Assembly: GCA_019914945.1 (NCBI GenBank)
Contig: CM034106.1
Location: 7,626,001 to 7,690,000, forward strand
Direction of reading: 5' to 3'
DNA: 64,000 nucleotides
Origin: Typha latifolia
Lineage: Eukaryota; Streptophyta; Magnoliopsida; Poales; Typhaceae
The notes below the pieces were generated by a model. It saw only the letters and a program-made list of their open reading frames with translations, made no database searches and had not been told where the DNA came from. This document shows positions 1-12,200 of this stretch, in pieces (position 1 is the first letter of the stretch; each line of letters begins with the position of its first letter). The translations under genes and the position numbers were made by a program.

Positions 1-530
1 GTTAAACTGAGTATATAATTAGTTTTTAATAAAAATATTACCATTGGAAAGCTCTAAGTGAGATCTTTAAAATGAGTCTAATATTAAATTATTTAAGTTA
101 TTTAATATTTTTTATTTTTATTTTGTGTAATATAATTTCGATGCATATAATTAAAGAAATAGTGATTTAAAATTATTTCTAAAACTATTAAATATTAGCC
201 TTATTATAAAGATGTTGATGAGAGTTTTCTAATAATATATTTTTATTAAAAAAATAATATCAAGATGACATATTAAATGATTTATAATATATATATATAT
301 ATTATATTAATTAAATAATAAATATAGAGTTCGATCCATTGGAGTGAACATGGCCGTTAGCTCTATAACATAGAGCCCTCCTTCCGGATGCGCCAACTAA
401 TTCCAACTCACTAGGGCAGAAGGAAGCAATTTTTGGGCCATTAGGGTAACCCTACACTAGAGTAATAAGAGAAACTTTTGCCTTTTGGCCCTGGCTTTGT
501 GATGGCATGAACAGGTAAGGATCCTTGTAC

Positions 531-753
531 CTAATATCTACAAGAACTTATAGAAGATTGCTCAAGCTTATCTTCAGTTAAGCATTGAAGATAAGCTTGA
601 GCAGCAGTACTAGATATCCATGTATCATCCATTTATTGAGTATAATGGAACACCAGTAGATTTAAACAACCTAATATCTACAAGAACTTATAGAAGATTG
701 CTCAAGCTTATCTTCAGTTAAGCATTGAAGATAAGCTTGAGCAGCAGTACTAG
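531..753. repeat. Two identical 83-bp units, each with a perfect 17-bp hairpin, 140 bp apart
   Basis: Copy 1 covers 531-613 and copy 2 covers 671-753, with a period of exactly 140 bp. Each contains the stem GCTCAAGCTTATCTTCA (560-576 and 700-716), a 9-nt loop GTTAAGCAT, and the exact reverse complement of the stem (586-602 and 726-742). The spacer 614-670 is not duplicated. No coding potential is seen. Confidence 0.9.
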
Positions 754-1331
754 TTTTATACTTATAGAAGATTTATACAACCTAATATCCATTTCAGTAT
801 AAGCTGTTTTATACTAAGTATATTACTAAACAATAAATTATCTCAGTACTAGTTTACTAATATCTATTTCTCTATTATTTTTCTTCTTCTTTTCCATCAA
901 ATATTACTCTTATTATCATTTCAAAATGTAACTTAGTCAGACTATCTTTACACCACCGTATCGGTTTACAAATTACAACTAGACGATATAATAATCTAAA
1001 TCAGTATAAGCTCTCTCATTAAAAATTAGCATAACTAAACTAGTACCCCAAGTAAAGTACATGACAGTACTAAATTAAAATGAAACCAAACTATAGGAGG
1101 TTAAACTGCAATTTACCTTTGTTCTTATACCGGGTGTGCACCTATGCAATATATAATTCCGAGAAATTGGCAGACAGGTTAGTTTCTCAAACTAGTAAGT
1201 AGAGAAATCATGCCTAATTCAGAAAGATTAAACTGCCCTTAACATTAAAATGATATAGAAAGTATAATACTACAAACGAGTAAGTAGAGAAATCATACCT
1301 CTTGCCGGTCGATGGAGGAGGATGACGCGGC

Positions 1332-1576
1332 GGCTTAGAGAAGGAATGGTGAGGCTACGAGCGGCAACGGCTTGGAGAAGGGAGGTGAGGCGACGACGCG
1401 ACGACGACGGCTTGGAGAAGGGAGGTGAGGCTGACAACGCGTCGGCGACGGCTTGGAGAAGAAATGGTGAGGTGAGGCTACGATGGCTTGGAGAAGGGAG
1501 GTGAGGCGACGGCTTAGAGAAGGAATGGTGAGGTTACGACGCGGCGACGACGCCTTGGAGGAGGAAGGTGAGGCGG
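1332..1576 (-). repeat. GC-rich minisatellite in the hAT leader exon
   Basis: At least six imperfect copies of GGCTTGGAGAAGGGAGGTGAGG (with GGCTTAGAGAAGGAATGGTG variants) alternate with GCGACGACG-type spacers of variable length. On the minus strand this is the same CCTCACCTTCCTTCTCCAAG motif that forms the 73-bp repeats at 52171-52389, so it is a diverged, expanded form of the leader region of the same transposon family. The short open frame over it is a by-product of the GC-rich repeat. Confidence 0.7.
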
Positions 1577-1860
1577 AGCTTCGCGGGAGGAGAACGATGC
1601 AGCAGCCGACAGGAGTTTTGGTCTTTTGGAGAAGGAAAGTGAGATTTGGGGATTAGGGTTTTATTATTCACTTTTATACCGAGCCTATCGAGCCGAGCCT
1701 GAGCGAGCCGGCTTCAGCTCAGGCTCGGCTCGATAGTGATTTCGAGCCTATTTCAGCAGCTCGGGCTCGGCTCAGCTCTGGCCGAGCCGAGCCGGACTCG
1801 AGCTACAGTCGAGCCGAGCCCGAGCCGAGCCCGAGCTGCTCGACAAGCTTGACACCCCTA

Positions 1861-2600
1861 CTTAACTCCTGTTATGGTGGTAACTAAATAAATGGATCTA
1901 AGGTGAGAAAAAATAAAACCTCTCTCTCTCTCTCACCCTTGTGTTGTACAAAATATATTTATGTATCATTTCATTACATTTAGTCAAATTCGCTGTTAGA
2001 ACTCTGGAAAGTGTTTTGGGTCCTTTTAAAGACAACGATGTTTTATGGGCACATGGCTCAAAACTCATCCATTAAATTCCTCATATACCATACGCTATCC
2101 CTAAATTCCTCAAATGACCAAAATGCCCATACTATCATCGTTTTCTTCACCAAATGATCAGGATCCAACGGTCCACACCTACCATCGGATGGGGGGGTAT
2201 TTTGTCTGGGGAAGAACATACAGAGGGGGATATTGGTGTGATCAATGTGCTGATCAAAGCCGGTCAAAACCGGTCCTTGCATTAAATAAACTCCAAAACT
2301 TAAAATGCACCCATTTGTTTTCTACTTGAAAGTTTGACCCTTTGGAAGCACTGGTGGGGCCTGGATACAAGTGGAGGGCTTTTACTTGGGTGCATAGGAG
2401 GAGAAGAGCTCACCTAACCATAATTTAAAGTAGTCTTAACGTACTATTTAACCTTTTAACTTCTCTATTACGCAATCTCAACAACTCTGCACCAATAAAA
2501 TCCTTCCTTTGAAGTGGGTCCCACTGTTTCGCTACTCATTCGAAGATAACCTTAGGATAAGTTGTCGTCGGAAAGTTGATTAAATTCAATTTACCTCGCT
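1861..2600. other. Intergenic sequence upstream of the hydrolase gene
   Basis: No gene is recognisable. A short CT repeat lies at 1920-1934. The last few hundred bases presumably hold the promoter of the hydrolase gene, but no convincing TATA box or other element could be assigned by eye. Confidence 0.4.
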
Positions 2601-2684
2601 TGTCTCTTTTTTAACGTTCTTATTTCCCACGCCCCCCATCTCTTTCGCTCCTTCTTGTCGCCTTCTCACTCGCCCTTCCATTTG

Positions 2685-2710
2685 CTCTCTCTCTCTCTCT
2701 CTCTCTCTCC
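2685..2710 (+). promoter_or_regulatory. CT-repeat in the presumed 5' leader of the hydrolase gene
   Basis: A perfect (CT)13 run sits about 500 bp before the hydrolase start codon, in C/T-rich sequence of the kind common around plant transcription starts and 5' leaders. The transcription start itself is not determined. Confidence 0.45.
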
Positions 2711-3209
2711 CACCTCGACGCCCGCTCTCGAATCGCCTAATCTGCGCCGCATTCAGTCGATTCGTAGGATTCTCCTTCGATTCTTTCGATTCCTCGAGTC
2801 TCGGGTACCAGTTCGAGCCTCGGATCTCTGTTAACGGCTCCGGATTCGCTTGTTTCTGGGGATTTTAGGGTTTTGTTGTTTTCCAGATCTGAAGTGGTTT
2901 TAGGTGCTTGGATCTTCGGCGAATTGGCTGCTAATCGAGCTTGGGAAGGGACCGACGTGGCTTTTCTTGGATATTATTGAGAAGTGGATCTTGACGGTTG
3001 GTGGTGATTCCTACGGTTTCGTCTCAAGAACTCCCATATCTTTCGGATATGGGATGTGGAGGGAGATGAATTTGGTCTGGGGCTTGTTCGAGGGGCTTCT
3101 TGTGGAACTGATGGTTGCTGGAGAAGTCAGATCTTGATGATTCCGGAGACGCTCGGCTTTTCTGCGAGCTCTCGAGGCGTAGTTGCCCGGAGGGTTGTAG
3201 AAAGCTGAG

Positions 3210-6200
3210 ATGATTGAGCAATTCATCAATTTCGTTATCCGACCTCCTAGGTATTTTATTTCTTTTGATATTTCTATAACTAATTGCTTCTCGTCTATTT
3301 ATGGTTTTGATGCAAATGGGTACTTCCCCTGATGACTCCTGTTCTAGCTTAGTTGGCTAACTGTCAAAATGCTACATGCAATTACACGTTAAGTGCTTTT
3401 CAATTATTATGATTAGCAATAGTATCTTTTACTTCTGCTTTGTTTATGATTAATGAGACACATAATTAGAATATCGTAAACAATTTCTGATTAGCATTTA
3501 TTTAACTATGTTTTGAAGCTGTAAACTGGTGTAGTGGTCATAATTAGCCTACTTTTATTTACTGAATGTTGAAAGTTGTTTTAACATTTGGCTAGCCTTT
3601 GACGTCAATAGTCATTTATCAAGCACAACCAAAGTCCAAAAGACTGCACACGTGAGAAAAGGAAAAGAAAATTATTACAGACACTTGATTGATATCTATA
3701 GCGCAAATTTAGGGATAAACGAATTTACTTACCTAGTAGAGGGCCATATTAGAATCTATGGAAAAGTTCCATCGGATGTGCAAAAGGAACAGTTAGACAT
3801 TGAGGATTTGTATAGATTTCCATCCAAATAGAACATGCAATCCAGGTTGATGATGTCAAAAATCCTGTAAGAATTATCTCCAGAATATGTATAACTACTT
3901 GATAATTTGTGTTGAATAGACTTATCTTGATGGTTGATGAGGTCAAAGGGAAGGTAGTTCCTTCTTTCTATTAAATTGTAGGTATGTTTGCTCATAACCA
4001 AATTTCCCAATTTTAGCCGATCCTAATTTAACGCTGATCCCAGTTGAAAGATTCAGTTCCAGTCAAGGATTGGCTCAAACTGGGCAAAACTAAGCGTGGA
4101 TTGGTGTGATTGGCAGAAATGACTGATCCTACCCGTTGGGTTAATGGTTTGGATCTGGTCTAAATTGACCAAATCCGACCCGATATGACTGTGGAGTGTG
4201 GATGGACATCTCTATTTACCTACTTTACCCTTTGTCTTCCACTAGTCATTTTCACGATAGTGATTGGTAGCGTGATGTTTGGTGACATCCAACAATCGTC
4301 TCTGATGGCTTCCACAATCTCCGACGACTTTGGTGAGTCCTCATTTCTCTCTCACTTTATGGTTTTAAACCTTTTTTCTCTCTCTCACCGGGTCTTCTCT
4401 TCCACCTCTCTCTCTCTTTGACAACCACCCTTTCTCCAACGATCTCTCTTCCTCTATTATGCCCTCCCTCCCCCTCTCTGACTCTCTCTCATTCTCTATC
4501 TCTAGCGTTCTCTCCCTTGCTCTCTATTCTGTCTGTTGCAGCAACATAGGGAGAGAGAGAATCTGCATGCAATAAGTGAAGAGAGAGAGAGAGTGAAAGA
4601 GGAGAGAGAGAGATGAGAGATAATAGATAATAAAACGCAGTATAAGTGACTATACTTAAGAGAGAGAGAGAGAAACTAGAGAGCTGTAGAACTCTCTAGA
4701 GAAAAGGAAAATTATTTTAGTTTTTCAGTTTTCAGACATTTGTTTTTGAGAAAGATGGAAAATTCCATTGACTTCACATAGAATAATTTATATTATCCTA
4801 TTATATTTTTTAATTTTAGTATTTTCCTGTATTTTGCAATATTTTTAGGATTTTATGTAATAAAAAATTTAGTCCAATATTGAAGTGGCCGTTACGCATA
4901 GTTGATACAACTGATATTGCTGATCTGTGTCATTTTATTGAGCGACTAATCCCAATTCTGATATATTGCTGAATTGTATCGTTTTTCCAAGCAATCAATC
5001 CCAATTTCAATCCCAATTTTGATATATGGCAACTAACTCATGAACAAAGGTAAAAAAGGGCCATTATATTTTGGAATATATTGTAAGGAACCTATAAGAG
5101 AGGAGTATACTAGGATGGATGGGGATAACATATTACTATGTTGTAACGTGAATCTATTTTGATTTGAGACCAGACGTACAAGATTTCTTATATGTCCACT
5201 TTTTTCAAATAATTTTATTGATCCAGTACCTTAACAAAACAGATTTTGTGGCATGTTCTTGTGATAAGCTCAGTCTTTGGGTCATTAGTGTAAGGAATCA
5301 TAAATTCATATTACACATGTTTGACAAATCAGGCAACACTAAAAAGTCTATACAAGAGTGAAACATTAGCTTTAGGTAGGGAGCGGTGTCATCCTATGCG
5401 TATATAAGTGAAGAGCTAAATATAGTACTTTTCTATAGCAGAAGATTCTTAATCACATATACAATTTATGCTCTACAGTTTTTTTTTATATGTGATTATG
5501 AATCTTTTGCTATAGTTTTTTTTCCCTCTTGTAGGCTTGTGGCATCTCAGTTGCATGTCTTTGAGCTAGAGTGGTCTCAAAAAGTTGTGAGCCATTCATT
5601 TTCCCCCTTTTCCACACTCTTTACTTTAATTTGCATGGGCATACATGTTAGAAATAGAATTGTCATATTTATTGCTTCATTATACTGGTTTCATTTTACA
5701 ATGTGTTCTAATGAATTTTTCTTGCATGTACTAACTGTTCTCATCTCACCATTTGGAATTATTTGTTCAATTTAGAAGAGTTTTAGGTTGAGACATTCAC
5801 TTTTCTAGCCCTCTCCCTACAATATTACAGATAGGGTCTAAGTTCCACATTTCCTGATTGGCTTCTCCAATATATGCTGGAAAATGAAAGCAATAAAGTT
5901 CTTTTGTTTTTCCTATCCAAGAAGTGTATATTTGTGTACTTTATGTGCACTGTTTTGATGTGCATATACTACTATATGGAATTCTTTTGTTCAAATGCAT
6001 TCAGAGTTTCAAATTTCAAAATGTGCACTCATCAAATAACAACCATCAACAGATCTAGCATTTCAACTGATTGTACACTGCTTAATATGGTATAATGCAG
6101 GGCAGAATATGATCCAAGTCAGTATCTATGGGAATCTGAATTCACTCTTGCAGGAAGAAAGTACAAACGTCTAGACTTGGAGGCAAGTACGGAGATCAAT

Positions 6201-9200
6201 TACCGAGGTTTTTTCTGTCTTTCTGTAGTTAATCATGAGGACTTTGATGATCATTGTAGTTCTAATATTATTAAATCTGACAGCTTACCAATGGAAGAGG
6301 TCATACCTTGCAGTGCAGTCACTATGTTCCTTCTGTTATCCCAGTCAATATTGCTCTTCCCTGTGTGATTTACTGCCATGGGAATAGGTTATTACTCTTC
6401 TTACTTTTCTTTTGGCAGGTTTATTGTAGCTCATGCATATTGTTGTTTCATTGGGTGCAGACATTTGCCATTTTAATACTTTGAGTTCCATTTATTTATA
6501 TATTTATGAAAAAGCTATCTTCTTAACTGTGTGCTCAAATTCTATATTAAATAAAAGGGGAACATCACCATAGCCTTCAAAAGGAAAACAAATACTGGTG
6601 TAATCATTTTTGAATGCAATGAGATCTTTGGGCTACCTGTTTTTGATAATGGACCAATACCAAAAGGTGCTAGGACATCAATCGGTTGAGATGGAAAGCT
6701 GGAGAGAAGTTGAAGAACTGCCATTTTCTGTTAGTTGTTACACACCAGCCCTAATTGACTAATTTCAAGATATCAGTCAGTACAATTCTGAGATTGCAAT
6801 TTGTTTGGATATTGATTTTCAGTTTTGGTGTAAATCATTCACTGTGTTATATCTTGCAATATATTGCTAGTCTAGGTAATGTTACATTGTCTCACATATG
6901 TGACATCAATATGGGCATGCCATTCATGTAAACTTATGTTCACAGGGGAAGACTTGATTTTTCTTCTTTGTTCATACATTATCTCTTTCTTTCTCAAGAC
7001 TGCTGTAGTACTCTGAGTCTCTGACAATGTTGATAAGGCCTTTAATGGTTACCCACTACATGGAGGCTGTGTCAAAGTGTGCTTGTTATGATTTGTGGGT
7101 ATTTTCAGTTTATTGTTTTCCTATGCCTATTGCCCTTTTCTTGCTAAACTATTCGTATATTCGAGAATTGTAATTCCTTATTGCTTTTTGTTCACAAATG
7201 CAGTGGATGTAGAGCAGATGCAAATGAAGCGGCTGCAATCCTTCTTCCTTCAAATATTACTGTCTTCACTCTTGACTTTTCAGGCTCAGGATTATCAGGG
7301 GGAGATTATGTCAGTCTTGGTTGGCACGAGGTACGTTAAATGTTGTCTTGACTACTGTGGGCCACTCTTATGTGCTTGCAAAAGTCTTAACAATCTTATA
7401 ATCCTAATAACATATTCAGAAAGATGATCTCAAAGTTGTGGTCTTGCACCTACGAAACAATGAGCAAGTTTCCTGTATAGGGCTTTGGGGACGATCCATG
7501 GGTGCTGTGACAAGGTATTTCCTTATTTACAATTAACGATTACACTTTATCAGTGCTTAAATATATCTGTTGAATCTCTGGTTTTGTTACTCTTCTCCCA
7601 GTCAGGGTTGTGGAAGCACAATCTCTTTGTTGTTTATTTGTAAATATAAAACCATTGTGGTGTGTGTTTAGAAAAATGTCATGTGATCCTTGAAGTCAAT
7701 GTCATGATATGCCTTTTCACAAAGCATACCCACACATGATATGAACTTATGATTTTGTTTTTATCCATCCTCTTGCTTATGGTGATGCATTTCTCATGTG
7801 AATGCAACACAGCCTCCTATATGGAGCAGAAGACCCCTCCATTGCTGGCATGGTGTTGGATAGTGCCTTCTCTAATTTATTTGATCTAATGATGGAGCTA
7901 GTTGATGTTTACAAAATTCGGCTTCCTAAATTCACGGTATCCTTCTGCCCTCCAAAATGTTATATATTTTTGGTAATGCTATTACTTGAGTAATCTGACA
8001 GATATATATTGTATTTTTTATATTTTGTTTGACATGCTGTCACTTCTTATATTTAAGTGGTAGCTTGCGCTTAATGAGGGTGGCAACTTTTTCCCTGACA
8101 AAAATTGACCCATTAAACCGACCAAAACCAAGGCCTCTAAACATAAAACGGACTGTGCCACAGACAGTTGACCATCTCACCCGAATGTTAAATTGATTGT
8201 GTTTTCTTTTCTATTAAGTGGATTGTGTTTGTTTGTGTCACAAACGTAGCACTGAGCTAATGTACAAGAATCCCATACTAAGAAACAATTATGTAGCTCA
8301 ATCAACAGGCTTGTCATGTACTATATTTATACCTTTTTGCAGTGCTTTTAATTCAGATGCATTAATCTAGCAAAAGCCCAAATGTAGTTGTGAGCCTCCT
8401 CTTAAATATCTGACCACACTACCAGGTCCAAAAGTAAACAGATGCGTTACCTGAATCAACTTAAAATTTTGAGCATTAAATAGCAAACAAATGAACTCTA
8501 TGGAAAGGGAACTGGAAATAATCGTGTTGCTGACATCATATTCTGCCTATTGAACCATGTGTGAGACTGAAATAGTGAAATTAGATTTTTAATCTTTTTG
8601 CTGTACCATGAATGTTTCGTGTAACTGCAAATATGTCTATTGTAAATCATCTGAAAAGTCTTTTCTGATTGCTAATCAGTTAGAGCATAACTTGAAGTTG
8701 AGAAGGCCCCATGGAAGCATAGAGCAATTTCTTCAATAGATAATCATATATTCATAGCTGATGTCAACACTCTAGAATTGTGTTTTTTTTTTCCTGGCTT
8801 TACCGGTAGTAGATAACTTCTTAGAGAAATTAGTACTGTTATTAAGGCCGACTAGAATAGAGGGAATATAATCCTTGCATGCTCATATGGTTACATACAC
8901 CTCATAAAATGAGAATGTCTGGAGTGTCTCAATGTGTTGTTTGAATTTGTGCTTCTGACTTCCCCATGGAAACGAGCCACACATTGGCCAAGTCTACAAC
9001 CCACAAGGCTGATTTTCCAATTTGTTCTGTGCTTAATTCCTCCATGCAGCACACAATTTCAAACTCAGGACAAACCAATAAACTAGTGGTCGGGACTTCA
9101 ATGTACTCTTCTTTTATTATGTATTATGTAGGTCTTTTTGTACTATATGCTAAATAACTAGGTGACAAAGTGAAGGTATTTGTGGTATCTAGCATAACAA

Positions 9201-12200
9201 ACTTCATGGATTGATCAGGGACCACGGCTACTAATTAAATGTTTTATCCTCTGAATTAAGCATGTTGCCTTACATGCCTATGCTATTCTGCTATAACACC
9301 AGATATCATGTCTCATTTTCGTCCGATCTGATATATTATGCTATATATACTATTAATTGTTGATCACTATAAATATTTCATGACTAATTTCTTTTGTAGG
9401 TAAAGGGTGACTTTTGAGAATGTTCTATTTTTCCAGTTATGATTGACTGGCAATACTTCTGTTCAACTAATATAAAACTGCAACCCTTGTGATGTTATAA
9501 CATGATATTTTTCATCAAAAGAAGTCTTAATCTTGAGAGTTAAGAAAGAAAATGGCTCTCTTGTCGGTAGGGCTGTCAAAATAAATGAGCGGCTTGAGCT
9601 CAGCTTGGCTATGGCTATGACTATGGCTCGGCTTGAGTTTAGCTCATTTTGAGCTGAACCAAGCCTAAACAAAAAAAGAGCCTCAGGCTTGGCTCGATAG
9701 GCTTGAAAAATAGTTTTTTTTTAATATATATATATTAATATATGTTATGTATATGTATATTCAAAACAATTAAATCTTTGATCCAATGGCTCATTTAAGG
9801 CTTTTGGGCTTGTTTAAAGCTTAGGTTTGTTTAAAGCTTGGGCTCATCTAATGCTTTTGGGCTCATTTAAGGCTTGGGCTTTTTGAGAATGTGCTCGATT
9901 AAGGCTTGAGCTCGGTGAGGTGTGGCTTGGCTTGGTTTGAGCTGAGCCAGGCCTAAACCAAAAAATAGGGCTCGGTTACACCCCTACTTATCAAGAATCT
10001 TTTGATGAGTACCATATCCAACTCACATGATGTGGCGACAGAATTTTGAAGTTTACATGCAGATTAGTTTACTGAGAACTTTTAAATAGTTATTATTCAG
10101 ATACTTTCTGATTTTGATGATTGATGTGAAATATCTATTCTATCAGGTTAAAATGGCTCTTCAATACATGCGCCGTGTTATTCTATCAGTTATTATTCAG
10201 ATACTTTCTGATTTTGATGATTGATGTGAAATATCTATTCTATCAGGTTAAAATGGCTCTTCAATACATGCGCCGTGTTATTCAAAGGAGGGCCAAATTT
10301 GATATTATGGATCTGAATGCTGCTCAGGTTCATTACTATTGACCTTCCAGTACCTTTGTTAATCAATTTGTATACGACAATCAATTTTCACAATGAGCTG
10401 CTGTAATCTTTTCTAAGTCCACTGGTGTCCAGTTCAATCTCACATTCTTTTGTGAATTGGCCCCACTGCATGATGTGGGAGCTGCAATTGAATACAATTA
10501 GTATCCAGGTACATGATGACTGGACAATGACTGAGTAGAAAGAATCTGAATTCTTGTTTGCTCAATTGAATTTTCACTGCCCAACTTTTCTCCAGATGTC
10601 TGCACAAAATGTTCCAAACCATAAGTTCTCACAATGAATAAATTGGTAGTTTGTGTTAAGCATGAACTCAGTTGGCTAGTAATTTCTTGTCAAAAACAGA
10701 AAATCTGAAGGTCTAGTTAAGTTGTTCTGATATATGGTTTCTGGTTTAAGCCATGGCCCTGCTAACAAGAAGTTGGAACATCCGGAAGGTTGGTGTGTTA
10801 ACTCCCAATATACAATTAATCTGTTTGTTGTCAACACTATGCAGTTTGCACCGAAGACGTTCATTCCCGCATTATTTGGACACGCTTCTGAGGACATATT
10901 TATTCAGCCCCATCACTGTGATCTTATTTACCAAGCATATGCTGTAAGATTTACTATTTTCTTTCATCATGTTGGTGATAAGAATTTTGCATCTGAAGAG
11001 AGTTTGGGTTTTTGTGCAGGGGGATAAGAATATTATCAAATTTGAGGGTGACCACAATTCCCCAAGGCCACAATTTTATTATGATTCTGTTTCAATATTC
11101 TTTTACAATGTCTTGCGTCCACCTCAAATTCCTTCCATATCTTCAAGTAAAGCAGAGAGATACTATGACTTGGGTGGTTTGAAAGTCGGTGCTGGAACAA
11201 ATGAGGTGATTACTCTTCTCTCTTGAAAGAAATTAAAGGCTCTGAATGATATTTACACTAGGACATATGTCAAGGATTTACATTTAGCACTTCAAATGCT
11301 TGGCAAATGACCCTTTTTTGTTAGCAATTAATATATTGATCTGTGGCCTTTTTCCAGAGTTTGTTGTATGAGATCATATCTGGTCTACGTGCAGCTGGCA
11401 CTGGCGCAGCCAGTTCCTCATCAGCTTTAACTAACATTCCAAACGGTGCAGGCACGATTCGTAACTACTATAAGTTACCTTTTCTTAATTGTTTGGTGAT
11501 AATGTATGCCTTCCAGTAACTCTTCTGTTACATCACAGGTTCATCTGCAAAATCAGTAGTTGAATTGCTATCAGAAAGCGTATCTCAGCTGTCCATAAAT
11601 AATGGTAATGATTTGGTAAGTCTGTTGTTGCATGCAGTTTTGTTTCATATGCAAGAAATTGTAGTTATTTAAAATATATGTTGATTTAAATGCAGGATTT
11701 TCTTCTTGATCACGAACATAACCTCACTGAAATTGAGGGGGATAGTACTGAAGAATCACATTTGCAGGTAAAAGTATTTCTCTATCTTGTACCTCCATTT
11801 GAGTAAATGACTGAAGAATTCTGCTAATGTTATCATCAATATTTTAATCCTGAGCTGCAGTGTGGATTTAGGCTCGTAATTTGTTGCTGCACTGTTCCCA
11901 CTTTTTAGCAGCTAAATTTTTTCTTTCACCATGTTGAGCATACTAATCTTCTGACCCATCTTTAAATAAATGTTACTGCTATGGCCAATGAATGATGAGG
12001 AAATGGTTACTCGCTTGGATTTAAGACTACTCTAGGTAGTTCAGAAATGGAGAACAAGCGGAACAATATATTAGGATTATGTAGTTTTGGCAAAACATAG
12101 CATTTAATTCTGACGCTCATAGTACATATGTTGAATTGTGGGCTGAATATAAAACGGGCTATTGAAACTGAATATATTCATTTTCTATATTAGATGCATA

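Larger units (their letters stand above)
1..1860 (-). mobile_element. hAT transposon, 5' part, reverse oriented (partial)
   Basis: The right edge ends in TTGACACCCCTA at 1849-1860, the inverted form of the TAGGGGTGTCAA hAT terminus. Inside it, 1675-1850 is packed with AGCTCGGCTCG-type motifs in both orientations. Read on the minus strand, the order terminus, GAGCC-rich block, GGTATAAAA TATA box (about 1673-1681), ATAAAACCCTAATCCCCAAATCT leader (shortened here to its recognisable core), GC-rich exon and AAGAGGTAT splice donor matches the 5' part of the element at 51784-55787, so this is a second copy of that family. The opposite terminus is not visible; the copy may be truncated or continue beyond the window. 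CTTAACTC at 1861-1868 would be one target-site copy. Confidence 0.6.

Noticed and set aside
5386..5775. 129-residue open frame on the plus strand
   Set aside because: It lies inside hydrolase intron 1, is rich in Phe, Ile and Ser from T-rich DNA, has no known motif and no support from splice structure.
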